Positions 41,474-50,604 of a stretch of DNA of 64,000 bases are shown here, one piece after another (position 1 is the first letter of the stretch; each line of letters begins with the position of its first letter). The notes under the pieces were generated by a model, which worked only from the letters and a program-made list of their open reading frames with translations, did not search any database and had not been told where the DNA came from. This DNA comes from an uncultured Selenomonadales bacterium (lineage in GTDB: Bacteria > Bacillota > Negativicutes > Selenomonadales > Selenomonadaceae): the NCBI GenBank assembly GCA_937877545.1, contig CALFJE010000114.1, forward strand, positions 22,466-86,465, written 5' to 3'. Both the position numbers and the translations under genes were made by a program.

Positions 41474-41899
41474 TCAAAAGTTGCCCGTGGAACCGAAACG
41501 CCCGCGCCTCACTTCGCCGACGCCAACTGTATCGCCGTCGACAGTCAGATATTTTTGGAAGACGCCCTGCGCAATCCTCATGCCGCGTTCAATCACGACC
41601 TCGCCGCCCAAACTCGCGACGGGTAAAATTATATGCCCGCGATAATCCGCGTCGATAACGCCCACGCCGTTCGCCAATATCAGTCCGTGCTTGACGGCAA
41701 GGCTCGAACGCAGATAAATAAGCAAGACCTCGTCGGGAGGAAAAAAGGCCTTGAGCCCCGTCGGTATCAACGAAACCCTTCCGCCCGTCACGCGCACGCG
41801 CTCCGCTGCCGCCAGGTCGTAACCCGCGCTGTAAGCCGTCTTGCGTGTCGGAAGTTGAATTCCGTCGTATCCTTCGAGAATCTCAAAGCCTCGAATCAC
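41474..41899 (-). CDS. dut: dUTP diphosphatase
   Basis: 141 residues with all five trimeric dUTPase motifs: AGYDLAAAE, RSSLAVKHG, GVIDADYRGHI, RIAQGVF and RGRFGSTGNF. It converts dUTP to dUMP, keeping uracil out of DNA. It is third in the miaA-hfq-dut string on the minus strand. Its stop marks the edge of the AIPR remnant. Confidence 0.95.
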   Translation of the reverse strand: MIRGFEILEGYDGIQLPTRKTAYSAGYDLAAAERVRVTGGRVSLIPTGLKAFFPPDEVLLIYLRSSLAVKHGLILANGVGVIDADYRGHIILPVASLGGEVVIERGMRIAQGVFQKYLTVDGDTVGVGEVRRGRFGSTGNF

Positions 41900-41922
41900 T
41901 GTATCCGCCTCGCCGAAAAGAT

Positions 41923-42222
41923 TTATTCCTCTGTATCCTCCGTATTTTCCTCTGCCGTTTCCGTCGTCGCCGCGTCTGCCTTTTCCTCGGTTTGCGGCTT
42001 GGTGCCCAAAGGTTTCGACGGCGTGACTGTCGATATTGCGTGTTTGAATATCAGTTGCTGGCGTCCCATCGAATCGATTACCACCGTGAACTGGTCGAAG
42101 CCGCGAATCATGCCCTTAAGCTGAAAGCCGTTTACCAGATGAATCGTCACGGGGACATTTTCCTTGCGCGCCTGATTCAAGAAATTGTCCTGCAGATTGA
42201 TGATTTGCTTCACTGTTGCCAT
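41923..42222 (-). CDS. hfq: RNA chaperone Hfq
   Basis: 99 residues from ATG 42222 behind AAAGGAGAGG. Sm1 reads [20 protein letters not shown] and [17 protein letters not shown]; Sm2 reads [12 protein letters not shown]. The last 30 residues form a Thr/Glu-rich acidic tail. It follows miaA, the common arrangement. Confidence 0.96.
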   Translation of the reverse strand: MATVKQIINLQDNFLNQARKENVPVTIHLVNGFQLKGMIRGFDQFTVVIDSMGRQQLIFKHAISTVTPSKPLGTKPQTEEKADAATTETAEENTEDTEE

Positions 42223-42245
42223 TAAAACCTCTCCTTTGCTGAGCG

Positions 42246-43037
42246 TCATATTTTTAACCACTGTATGTAATGCATTCGCCTGTACCACGTAAGCTGGCGT
42301 TTGGCGAAATTTCTCGTGGCTTGAGCGACTTTTGCTATCGTGTCGTTGAGCGTCGTGCCGCCGCGTAAGTATTCAACCGTCTCCTTGTAGCCGATACCGC
42401 GCATTGCCTGAGCGTCGGGGCTGATTCCGCCGGCCAACAGAGCCTTGACCTCGTCGACAAGCCCGTCCGCGAACATTTGCTCCGCTCGTCGATTGATTTT
42501 GTCGTAGAGCCCTGCGCGGTTGCCCGTCAAGCCGAAGACCAACGCGTTGTAAATCAGTTCGCCCGTCCGCTTGTAATGGCTGATTAAACTTTTGCCCGCC
42601 GCGTCCAGTTCATAGCCCTCGACCAACGCTTGAATGTAAAGCCCGGTGCCGCCCGCGACGATTGGTATCCTCCCGCGCCGATTCAGTTCGCTGATTATCG
42701 GTCTTGCACGTCGAACGAATTCCCCGACGCTGAATTTCTCCTCCGCGTCCAAAATGTCTATCAAGTGGTGACGCACGCGTTCAAGCTCCGCCCGCGCAGG
42801 TTTCGCCGTCCCGACGTTGAAGCCTCGATACACCGCCATTGAGTCCGCCGAAATTATCTCCGTGTCGAAGCGCGCCGCCAGCTCCAATGCCAACGAGCTC
42901 TTCCCGACCGACGTCGCCCCCAATATCACGACCAGCTTTTCCCGTGGCGAAGAGGCTAAGTTCAATGATTGTACCGAATCACAAACTTTTGTCAAGTCAA
43001 ACGGTTCCGCTACGAATTCTTTAACCTTGTTAGCCAT
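42246..43037 (-). CDS. miaA: tRNA dimethylallyltransferase MiaA, internally deleted
   Basis: 263 residues; full MiaA is about 300-315. Walker [16 protein letters not shown] near 40-55, [19 protein letters not shown] and the [18 protein letters not shown] block are present. The sequence then jumps straight to [20 protein letters not shown]. Missing are the roughly 50 residues that normally hold the HP.N..R..RALE helix. The end is normal ([27 protein letters not shown]). A 30-residue N-terminal extension precedes the P-loop, and its coding start is duplicated at 43090-43154. The enzyme prenylates A37 of tRNA; activity of this version is in doubt. Confidence 0.85.
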   Translation of the reverse strand: MANKVKEFVAEPFDLTKVCDSVQSLNLASSPREKLVVILGATSVGKSSLALELAARFDTEIISADSMAVYRGFNVGTAKPARAELERVRHHLIDILDAEEKFSVGEFVRRARPIISELNRRGRIPIVAGGTGLYIQALVEGYELDAAGKSLISHYKRTGELIYNALVFGLTGNRAGLYDKINRRAEQMFADGLVDEVKALLAGGISPDAQAMRGIGYKETVEYLRGGTTLNDTIAKVAQATRNFAKRQLTWYRRMHYIQWLKI

Positions 43038-43089
43038 GATGATTATCTCTAAGCGCGGCGATTAGCTCCGAACGCTCGAACGATTCAAC

Positions 43090-43154
43090 GCGCCCACTGG
43101 ATGCAACGTCACGTTGCCGGTTCCGCCTCGAATTCTTTAACCCTGTTAGCCATG
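43090..43154 (-). repeat. Duplicated miaA 5' end
   Basis: Reading down from 43154 the minus strand encodes MANRVKEFEAEPAT and then stops. This is nearly the same as [13 protein letters not shown] at the miaA start 117 bases below, with related flanking DNA. It is a short direct duplication upstream of miaA. Confidence 0.65.
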
Positions 43155-43246
43155 TTGCAGATTGTAACAACGTTTCGCCGCCTTGTAAAGGATTTTCCCG
43201 CCGCCGATAGAATTTACCGCCCAAAAAACTTTGGAGGCGACGCAAC

Positions 43247-45103
43247 TTGCAAAAATTCTTCGACAAGCTCCTAAACGTCCTCAGACACGACGAACGCTTT
43301 TTCAGCCGCGACGGAAACTTTTTGCGCAACAAAGTCCGCGAGGCTGCCGTCAGCATGGATGAACGCCTCTTGACGCTCCTGCTAAGTGACGACGAACTTT
43401 CCAAGCGGTTCTTCGTCGACGCGGCGGGCGTCAAAGTCTTCAACGGCTTCCTGTTCAGCGACGTGGTCAGCAACCAAGAGCTCCTCCCCGATAGCTTTAC
43501 CCGTTTCAAAAATAAAATCGCCCTCGGCTTCAACAACGGCGATTTCCTGTCCGCAAGCGGCTGTGTCGTCGTCGACTTCCCTTACAAGGATTGCGTCCTC
43601 GAAGGCGACCAGACCGACGCTCACAAACGTGACGAACTCTTTTACAGCGCAACCCTCGCCACCGACGACGTTGACCGCCTCCTCAATCCAAAGGTGCTCG
43701 TCAATGCCGTCCGCTACTCCAACGACGCCGCGCAGGTTGCCAACGACTTCAAGCCCGACGATAACCTCATCATCAAGGGCAACAACTTGCTCGCGCTCGC
43801 CTCGCTCGAAAAAGTCTTCCGCGCTCAAGTCAAGCTGATTTACATCGACCCGCCCTATAACACCGGCAACGACAGCTTCGGCTACAACGACCGCTTCAAT
43901 CACGCAACCTGGCTCACGTTCATGAAGAATCGCCTCGACCTCGCTCGCAAGCTCCTCAAGCCCGACGGCTCCATTTGGATTTCTATCGACGACGACGAAC
44001 AGGCTTATCTCAAAGTCCTCGCCGATGAAATTTTCGGGCGCGATAACTTCGTCTGCAATGTCGTCTGGGAAAAAAAGTATTCGCCCCAAAACGACGCGAC
44101 CTGGCTCTCCGACAGCCACGACTTCATTCTCGTCTACGCCAAGGACAAAATCCGCTGGCGTCCCAATCTCCTGCCGCGCACCGAAGAAATGAACGCACGC
44201 TATTCCAATCCCGATAACGACCCTCGCGGCGCATGGATGCCAAGCGATTTAACTTCAAAGACGCAAGCAGCTGGACATTCTTATTGCATTGAATCGCCGA
44301 CGGGCAAAAAGTTTTATCCAACGCCTGGCAGACAATGGGCACCAGCTTATGAAACTTTTTTGCAATGGAGCAAGGAAAATCGAATTTGGTTTGGCACAAG
44401 CGGCAATCGGGCTCCAATGCTTAAAAAATTTTTATCTGAAGTCAAGCAAGGTTTAGTTTGCACGACAATTTGGAAACGTAACGACGTTGGTGATAACATG
44501 GAAGCCAAGCGCGAAATTTTAGCGTTGAATGTTGATTTTGAGACGCCGAAGCCCGAACGGTTATTGGAGCGGATATTGACGTTGGCGACGGGCGCGGGCG
44601 ATTTGGTGTTGGACTATCATTTGGGCAGCGGCACGACGGCGGCGGTCGCTCATAAGATGGGGCGGCGATACATCGGCGTCGAGCAAATGGATTACGTCGA
44701 GACCGTGACGGCGGCGCGGCTCCGCAAAGTCATCGCGGGCGAGCAGGGCGGCATATCCGAGCGGGTTGGTTGGACGGGCGGCGGTTCGTTCGTCTATTGC
44801 GAGCTTGCCAAACAGAATCAGACCTTCGTCGACGAGCTGGAGGCGGCGCGTGACTTCGAGGCGATTGCGGACATTTGCGGGCGCATGATTGCGACGGGCT
44901 TTATCAGTCACAAAGTCGACCCCGCGCAGATTGATAAGCATTGGAGCGACTTCGAGGCGTTGACGTTGGCAGAGCAGAAACGGTTCTTGATGATGCTGTT
45001 GGATATGAATCTGCTCTACGTGAACTTGTGCGACCTGGAGGATACGGAGTTTGGCATTGACGACGCGGCGAAGAGTTTCACACGGAGCTTTTACCGTTCG
45101 TAA
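43247..45103 (+). CDS. Type III restriction-modification methyltransferase (Mod)
   Basis: 618 residues from TTG 43247 with GGAGG nine bases upstream. Motif IV is YIDPPYNTGNDSFGYNDRF near 200, and motif I lies after it (LDYHLGSGTTAAVAHKMGRR), the beta-class order of N6-adenine Mod subunits. The region between (about residues 335-430) is the likely target recognition domain, and its codons are AT-richer than the rest. The C-terminal part is unlike the core and probably contacts Res. The res gene lies downstream on the same strand, but two opposite-strand genes sit between. Confidence 0.92.
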   Translation: MQKFFDKLLNVLRHDERFFSRDGNFLRNKVREAAVSMDERLLTLLLSDDELSKRFFVDAAGVKVFNGFLFSDVVSNQELLPDSFTRFKNKIALGFNNGDFLSASGCVVVDFPYKDCVLEGDQTDAHKRDELFYSATLATDDVDRLLNPKVLVNAVRYSNDAAQVANDFKPDDNLIIKGNNLLALASLEKVFRAQVKLIYIDPPYNTGNDSFGYNDRFNHATWLTFMKNRLDLARKLLKPDGSIWISIDDDEQAYLKVLADEIFGRDNFVCNVVWEKKYSPQNDATWLSDSHDFILVYAKDKIRWRPNLLPRTEEMNARYSNPDNDPRGAWMPSDLTSKTQAAGHSYCIESPTGKKFYPTPGRQWAPAYETFLQWSKENRIWFGTSGNRAPMLKKFLSEVKQGLVCTTIWKRNDVGDNMEAKREILALNVDFETPKPERLLERILTLATGAGDLVLDYHLGSGTTAAVAHKMGRRYIGVEQMDYVETVTAARLRKVIAGEQGGISERVGWTGGGSFVYCELAKQNQTFVDELEAARDFEAIADICGRMIATGFISHKVDPAQIDKHWSDFEALTLAEQKRFLMMLLDMNLLYVNLCDLEDTEFGIDDAAKSFTRSFYRS

Positions 45104-45106
45104 GAT

Positions 45107-45385
45107 TCACTTCAACAAGGATATGACAAGCCCGCCGACCGCCAGCGCAAGGGCTCCGAAGCCGACGACTGCCGTGACCGTCAGGCTGTGAATCTGATTG
45201 CTGAGGCTGTCGAACTTTGAATCAATCCGTGCGTTCAAGTCCTTAATATCGGCGTCGTGTTTGGCTTGCGCTTGTCTGATGTCCTCGCGTTGTTGCTTAA
45301 GCTCCTCTACGACCATTTCAAACTTCGCGTCTTGCTTAGCCAACCGTATCTGCACCTCGGCGTTGAATTTTTCTTGTTCAGTCAT
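45107..45385 (-). CDS. Small coiled-coil membrane protein, paralog 1
   Basis: 92 residues from ATG 45385 with AGGAGG upstream: EQEKFNAEVQIRLAKQDAKF, a heptad-rich middle, and a C-terminal membrane helix (AVVGFGALALAVGGLVISLL). It is convergent with mod, three bases after the mod stop. A close paralog follows upstream. The proteins should be tail-anchored with a cytoplasmic coiled coil. Confidence 0.75.
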   Translation of the reverse strand: MTEQEKFNAEVQIRLAKQDAKFEMVVEELKQQREDIRQAQAKHDADIKDLNARIDSKFDSLSNQIHSLTVTAVVGFGALALAVGGLVISLLK

Positions 45386-45398
45386 GTTAATTACCTCC

Positions 45399-45686
45399 TC
45401 ACTTCAACCTTGAGACAGCGGCGAATACGATTGCCCCGAAGCCGACGACCGCCGCGATTACCATGTTTTGGATTTTGTCGCCGAGCCTGTCGATTTTATC
45501 TTCGAGAGCTTTTCTGTCCGCGTCTTGTCTGTCCTGTGTCCGCCTGATGTCTTCGCGCTGTTGCTGTAGTTCGTTCATGAAAGTATTAAACCGTTCGTCC
45601 TGCGCCTTCATAAATACTTCAAACTTCGCGTCTTGCTTAGCCAACCGTATCTGTACCTCGGCGTTGAATTTCTCTTGTTCAGTCAT
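45399..45686 (-). CDS. Small coiled-coil membrane protein, paralog 2
   Basis: 95 residues from ATG 45686 (AGGTGG eight bases upstream; an in-frame GTG at 45698 overlaps it). The first 20 residues are identical to the neighbour's, followed by a longer coil (DERFNTFMNELQQQREDIRR) and a similar C-terminal helix (AAVVGFGAIVFAAV). Together with paralog 1 it forms a two-gene antisense insertion between mod and res. Confidence 0.75.
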   Translation of the reverse strand: MTEQEKFNAEVQIRLAKQDAKFEVFMKAQDERFNTFMNELQQQREDIRRTQDRQDADRKALEDKIDRLGDKIQNMVIAAVVGFGAIVFAAVSRLK

Positions 45687-45763
45687 TTTGATTACCACCT
45701 TTCGATTGTTTATGCAGAATCATTTTATCAGAGCATCTTTTTTGCGTAAAGGAGGCTTGAGCT

Positions 45764-48277
45764 GTGGACGACGATAATTTTCTTTACAAAGAACTTAACG
45801 GCGCGAGGAAATACGGCACTTTGAAGACGTTGCCCGACTTCGTGGCGTCGAACCTCAATCCGAGCTTTGAGTTGCGCCCGTATCAGCGAGCGGCGTTTGA
45901 AAACTTCATCACGCACTTTGAAAGCGACAACTGCCCGCGCCCGACGCAAGTGCTGTTCCATATGGCGACGGGCTCCGGCAAAACGCTCATCATGGCGGGG
46001 CTGATACTGTACTTGTATGCGCGAGGCTATCGAAACTTTTTATTCTTCGTGAACCTGTCGAACATCGTGGGCAAGACGCGAGAGAACTTTTTGGACGCGG
46101 CGTCGAGGAAATATCTTTTCGCCGAGCAGCTGATAATCGAGGGGCGACGGATACGCGTCAACGTCACGGATAATTTTCAGTACGCCGAGCCCGACGCGAT
46201 TAACATCTGCTTTGCGACGACGCAGGGCTTGCACATGACGCTGAATTTCCCGCGAGAAAACGGCATGACGTTCGACGACTTCAACGAGCGGCGGGTTGTG
46301 CTAATCAGCGACGAGGCTCATCATCTGAACGTTGACACAAAAAAGAAATCATCGGCTGAAGACCGCGAGACGTGGGAGAATACGATTGAGCACATCTTCC
46401 GCCGCAATGCCTCTAACGTCTTGCTGGAGTTCACGGCGACTTGTAACCTTGCCAACCCGTCGATACGCGCCAAATACGCGGACAAGATTGTTTTCGATTA
46501 CCCGTTGCAAAAATTTTACAACGACGGCTATTCCAAAGACATCATCGCGTTGCGTTCGGATAAGCCGCTGTGGGAGCGGGCGTTGCAGGCGTTAATCCTT
46601 AGCCAGTATCGATTGAAGCTGTTCGAGGACGAGCGGCTTGGCGTCAAGCCAGTGGTGTTGTTCAAGGCGCGAACGATTAAAGAAAGCGCGACGTTCCAAT
46701 CCGAATTCGTCGAGCGCGTGAAACATTTGACGGCGGACAATCTGCGCGGAGTCTTTGAACACGGCAACGAGGTCATCAACGCGGCGCGAGGATATTTTAC
46801 GGAGCGAGGCGTTACGTTGGAGGCGTTGGCTGCGGAATTGCGCGAGGACTTTTCGGAGGAGCATTGCATATCGGCGAACGACGAACGCGACGCCGGTAAG
46901 AATCGCGATTGGCTGAACACGCTGGAGGATTTGCGCAACCCTTATCGGGCGGTCTTCGAGGTCAAGAAGCTGGACGAGGGTTGGGACGTGCTGAATCTGT
47001 TTGACATCGTGCGGCTTTACGAGACACGGTCGCAGAGCACCACGTTAGCCGAGGCGCAATTGATTGGACGCGGCGCGAGATATTATCCGTTCACGTTTGA
47101 CGGCGAGCGCAAGTATCAGCGGAAATTCGACGCGGACGCCGCAAGCCCTCTGCGCGTGTGCGAGACGCTGTATTATCATTGCGAGAACGACAGCCGCTAT
47201 ATCAGCGAGTTGCACAAGGCTTTACACGATTTGGGATTGGACTTGTGTAAGGTCAAGCGTTGCGAATATAAGCTCAAGCAAAGTTTCAAGGAAAGCGAAC
47301 TTTATCGGAGCGGCGTGATTTTTGTCAATCGTCGAGTAGAGGCGGGGCGGCGCGACGTTCGCGATAAGATAGCCAATGCGATTTACAGCTACGAGGCTAC
47401 GACCTCCGACGGGCGCGATAAGCTCATGGTTGCGGATTTGAACAGCCGAGCCCGCGCAGATTTGCATACGACGCGCAAGACGATTGGCGACATTGCCGCG
47501 AAAAATTACGCTATCGTCAACAAAGCCCTCATGCGTCAACCGATTTACTATTTCGCCACGTTGAGGACTTACTTCCCCGAGCTCACGTCGACGCGCCAAT
47601 TCGTCAAAGAATATCTTAGCGGCGTTCAAATCGACATAACCAGTTCCGAGGTCGAGCCGACTGTTGCGACGTTGTATGACGCCGTGTGTCACGTGGCGGA
47701 CGAGCTTGCCGAGGTCATCGCTCAAAACACAATGACTTATCGCGGCACGAGAGACTTTCACGCGCTGAATATCAATGACGTTTTCCGCAACAAGGTCGTC
47801 GAATACACGGAGCCTCACGAAGGCGGCATTGGCGATAAGCAGAAAGACGTTGACTTATCGGCGGCGGATTGGTTTGCTTACGAGGAAAACTACGGCACGA
47901 GCGAGGAAAAGGCGTTCGTCAAATATTTCAAAAATCAGGTCGATAAACTCAAGCCCGTTTACGATAAAATTTATCTTGTGCGCAATGAGCGGGCGTTTCA
48001 TGTTCACGCGTTCGAGGACGGCGCACGCTTCGAGCCCGACTTTGTGCTGTTCCTGCAACGTGCAGAAGGTTCGGAGCAGTGGCAGATATTCATCGAGCCT
48101 AAGGGTGCGCACCTCGCCGCAAAAGACGCGTGGAAGGAAAATTTTCTGGAGCAGCTGAAGGATACGGCAAAGCTGCTTTCGGACGACAGCCGTTATCGGA
48201 TATGGGGCTTGCCGTTTTACAATCAAGCCGACATTGGCAATTTCGATAAAGAGTTCCGCAAGTTGTTTGAGCCGTAA
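45764..48277 (+). CDS. Type III restriction endonuclease subunit (Res)
   Basis: 837 residues from GTG 45764 with AAAGGAGG eight bases upstream. Superfamily 2 helicase motifs are RPYQRAAFENF, Walker A FHMATGSGKTLIMAG, DEAHH, and QLIGRGARYYPF. The C-terminal nuclease domain has FEPDFVLFL and IFIEPKG, the PD-(D/E)xK pattern. With Mod it would cleave DNA after meeting two unmethylated inversely oriented sites. The protein is complete and probably functional. Confidence 0.93.
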   Translation: MDDDNFLYKELNGARKYGTLKTLPDFVASNLNPSFELRPYQRAAFENFITHFESDNCPRPTQVLFHMATGSGKTLIMAGLILYLYARGYRNFLFFVNLSNIVGKTRENFLDAASRKYLFAEQLIIEGRRIRVNVTDNFQYAEPDAINICFATTQGLHMTLNFPRENGMTFDDFNERRVVLISDEAHHLNVDTKKKSSAEDRETWENTIEHIFRRNASNVLLEFTATCNLANPSIRAKYADKIVFDYPLQKFYNDGYSKDIIALRSDKPLWERALQALILSQYRLKLFEDERLGVKPVVLFKARTIKESATFQSEFVERVKHLTADNLRGVFEHGNEVINAARGYFTERGVTLEALAAELREDFSEEHCISANDERDAGKNRDWLNTLEDLRNPYRAVFEVKKLDEGWDVLNLFDIVRLYETRSQSTTLAEAQLIGRGARYYPFTFDGERKYQRKFDADAASPLRVCETLYYHCENDSRYISELHKALHDLGLDLCKVKRCEYKLKQSFKESELYRSGVIFVNRRVEAGRRDVRDKIANAIYSYEATTSDGRDKLMVADLNSRARADLHTTRKTIGDIAAKNYAIVNKALMRQPIYYFATLRTYFPELTSTRQFVKEYLSGVQIDITSSEVEPTVATLYDAVCHVADELAEVIAQNTMTYRGTRDFHALNINDVFRNKVVEYTEPHEGGIGDKQKDVDLSAADWFAYEENYGTSEEKAFVKYFKNQVDKLKPVYDKIYLVRNERAFHVHAFEDGARFEPDFVLFLQRAEGSEQWQIFIEPKGAHLAAKDAWKENFLEQLKDTAKLLSDDSRYRIWGLPFYNQADIGNFDKEFRKLFEP

Positions 48278-48286
48278 AAAAAATAG

Positions 48287-48312
48287 ACCGCCCGTAAGTG
48301 AGCGGTTTTTTT
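48287..48312 (+). terminator. Terminator of res
   Basis: ACCGC/GCGGT stem with a ten-base loop, then seven T, nine bases after the res stop. Confidence 0.65.
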
Positions 48313-48328
48313 ATTGCATAGGGTTAAG

Positions 48329-48988
48329 TCATGCGAGTTCGATTGACTGCCCCGGCTTGACGATATGAACTTTCGCGCCTTTAACGAGCTTGAGCAAATC
48401 GTTAGCGTCCTGTTTGATGATGTCCCACGTGTTGTAGTGGAGCGGGATAACGTTCGCCGCGCCGAGGAATTCGACAGCCTTAGCCGCGTCGACGGGATCC
48501 ATTGTGTAATGCCCGCCGATTGGAAGGAGCGCGTAGTCAATCTTGTCGCGTTCGCCGATAAGTTTCATGTCGCCGAAAAGGGCGGTGTCGCCCGCGAAGT
48601 AGACGACTTTACCGCCGATGCCGATAACGTAGCCGCAAGCCACGCCGCCGCCTATGCCGGAGCTGTGGAGCGCGGGAACCATCCTCACGAAGCCGAACGG
48701 CAACTTGACGGTGCCGCCGAGGTTCATGCCGATAGTCTTAACGCGTTGCCCGCCGAAGTCCATGATTTCGGGAATGCCCACGACGGTCGCGCCCGTGCGT
48801 ATCGCAATATTTGGAGCGTCGCCGATATGATCGCCGTGCGCGTGCGTCACCAATATATAATCCGCCTCAACGTCGCGCTCGCTGATTGACGCTTGCGGAT
48901 TGCCCGTGAGGAACGGGTCGAAGAGAATTTTATATTTGCCGTCGTCGAGCTGAAAGCAGGCGTGCCCGTAATAATTATAAGTAAGCAA
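48329..48988 (-). CDS. Metal-dependent hydrolase, UPF0173 family (metallo-beta-lactamase fold)
   Basis: 219 residues. YYGHACFQLDDGKYKILFDP at the start, THAHGDHIGDAPN (zinc motif), FAGDTALFGDM and IPLHYNTWDIIKQD near the end are in the order typical of UPF0173/YtkL proteins. The substrate is unknown. Convergent with res. Confidence 0.9.
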   Translation of the reverse strand: MLTYNYYGHACFQLDDGKYKILFDPFLTGNPQASISERDVEADYILVTHAHGDHIGDAPNIAIRTGATVVGIPEIMDFGGQRVKTIGMNLGGTVKLPFGFVRMVPALHSSGIGGGVACGYVIGIGGKVVYFAGDTALFGDMKLIGERDKIDYALLPIGGHYTMDPVDAAKAVEFLGAANVIPLHYNTWDIIKQDANDLLKLVKGAKVHIVKPGQSIELA

Positions 48989-49148
48989 GTTAATCGCCTC
49001 CCAAAATATTTTTGCGGTAATTCTGCGCGGCGGGCGATATTCCCTGCAAACTTTGCGCCGCGCTGATAACCGAACGCTTATAACGTGAAAATCGATTCAG
49101 CACTACAAACAAACTTGCTTATCCCGCAGGTCGCACAAAAAACGCGCA

Positions 49149-49440
49149 AAAGTTCAACGTCGACAACAATCTTGACCAATCAAGCGAAATTGCGGCGGCT
49201 GTCGATTTGTACGGCATTACTGACGTTAATCAGTTCGATTCGCCGTTCGGAAAGCTTTTCTTGAACAAGATTTCGGCTGATAAAGCCAATCCGATTAACT
49301 GCATCAACGAAAAATCCGCGCCAATGCTCCTAATGCACGGTACTGCAGATAACGTTGTGTCGCCCGCGCAGACCGATTTGCTTTTCCAAACGTTAAAGGC
49401 TCACGGCGTCGACGCGGAGCGTTATATGAAGGCTACGGCG
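49149..49440 (+). pseudogene. C-terminal fragment of an alpha/beta-hydrolase esterase
   Basis: The frame reads NLDQSSEIAAAVDLYGITD, then APMLLMHGTADNVVSPAQT, where the Asp is the usual catalytic acid region, then LKAHGVDAERY. Both the nucleophile half and the C-terminal His are missing. The rest of 48989-49148 shows only decayed sequence. Confidence 0.6.
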
Positions 49441-49477
49441 ACGTCACTTATCGCGAAGTGGTTCAAACAAAGCCGAA

Positions 49478-50070
49478 CTTGACCGCCTCGCCGACGAGTT
49501 TAGTGATGAACTTGATGCTTTGGGCGTGCGCGTTGCCAAGCTTGAGAAATACTCCGACAAAGTTGTCCGTACAGGCAAATCGGACGCTTAGCGCAAGGAT
49601 AGACGCCAATGCCGACATGACTAAGGACGCGGGCGTCTTGCGTCTAATAACGGCGGCGCGTCCTACTGCTACATCAAAGACAGCGACTTGAAGACGACGG
49701 AATACGTCAAGGGCGGCAAAGAGGATAAAGCGGGCGTTTGGGCTGTCAATGCCGGCTACAAATTCGGACGCAAGGCGCGAATCGGCGGCGGCTACGCGAA
49801 AAACAGCAAAGCCGATTACGAGGATTATTCGTGGATGGCGCAAGCCATTTACGACAACTATGCCGACAATCCCAATCGCGGCGACCGGGCGGTTTGGGGC
49901 GGCTATAAGCTTTACGGTACGAACACCTCCTTTAACGCCATAAGCCGGGACGACGTGCTGCCAAGGGCTGGAACGTCGGCGCGGCTTACGCCCCCATGAA
50001 CAACATCGGTGTCCTGCTGAAATATTTCAAAGGTAAATATATCAGCGGCTCAAGAAAAAGAATCCTTTGC
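49478..50070 (+). pseudogene. Fragments of an outer-membrane porin with SLH-associated coiled coil
   Basis: First piece: LDRLADEFSDELDALGVRVA and KLEKYSDKVVRTGKSDA with a stop at 49589. This is the segment that follows the SLH domain in Negativicutes porins. In later pieces and other frames, VWAVNAGYKFGRKARIGGGY, NSKADYEDYSWMAQAIYDNY and AAYAPMNNIGVLLKYFKGKY are amphipathic beta-strands of the barrel. Frameshifts and a large deletion make it non-functional. It is good evidence for a diderm host. Confidence 0.65.
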
Positions 50071-50091
50071 CTGCACCGCAGAGGAGTCTTT

Positions 50092-50510
50092 TCATTTGCA
50101 CAAACTTCGTATGATTTTGCCGAGCGCGGGGTTTGTGTTTTGCTTATTCCACGCGGCAACAAGACTGTTTTTTTCGTTATCGCCCTCCAAAGGCACGACC
50201 GCCAATTTCAAAACGTCCTTGGATAGCGTCGTCCGGAATTCGGGAATTATCGTTATGCCCATGCCGACGTAAACCATTAACAAAATGCTCGTTTGCCAAC
50301 CGGCTAGCTGTTGTTCTCCACGTCAAACTTTATATGTAAGCGAAGATACTCCGTTTGCCCGAAACCGATAAAAAATCCGACGGAAAGTTTACACGTCCAA
50401 GAAAAACGAATGCCCCGCCGTCGTCTGCTCCACGATATGAAAAAGTTTTCGGCTGTACGCGTGAAATTCAGCGTCTTGGCGAGGTCGAAATTTGCAAAAA
50501 AAAACGCCGA
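50092..50510 (-). pseudogene. Remnant of a LysR-family regulator
   Basis: Two minus-strand pieces. Near 50510-50430 the frame reads DLAKTLNFTRTAENFF, the LysR helix-turn-helix. At 50300-50092 it reads VYVGMGITIIPEFRTTLS and ends LGKIIRSLCK, the end of the effector-binding domain. The central 170 or so residues are gone. Confidence 0.6.
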
Positions 50511-50539
50511 GCTTGCAAGCCCGACGGTTGGAAATTATT

Positions 50540-50602
50540 TAGGAATTAGGAACTGGGAATTAGGAATTAGTCTAGTCCCTGATTCCTGATTCCTGATTCC
50601 TG
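50540..50602. repeat. Inverted heptamer repeat (foldback)
   Basis: AGGAATT-type heptamers on the left face TCCTGAT-type heptamers on the right around CTAGTC, so the tract can fold on itself. It lies just beyond the end of the first chemoreceptor gene and may serve as its terminator. Confidence 0.6.
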
Positions 50603-50604
50603 CC

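Noticed and set aside
43180..43213. Promoter for the type III mod gene (TTGTAA, 19 bases, TAGAAT)
   Set aside because: The spacer is long and the -35 poor; too weak to list as a feature.
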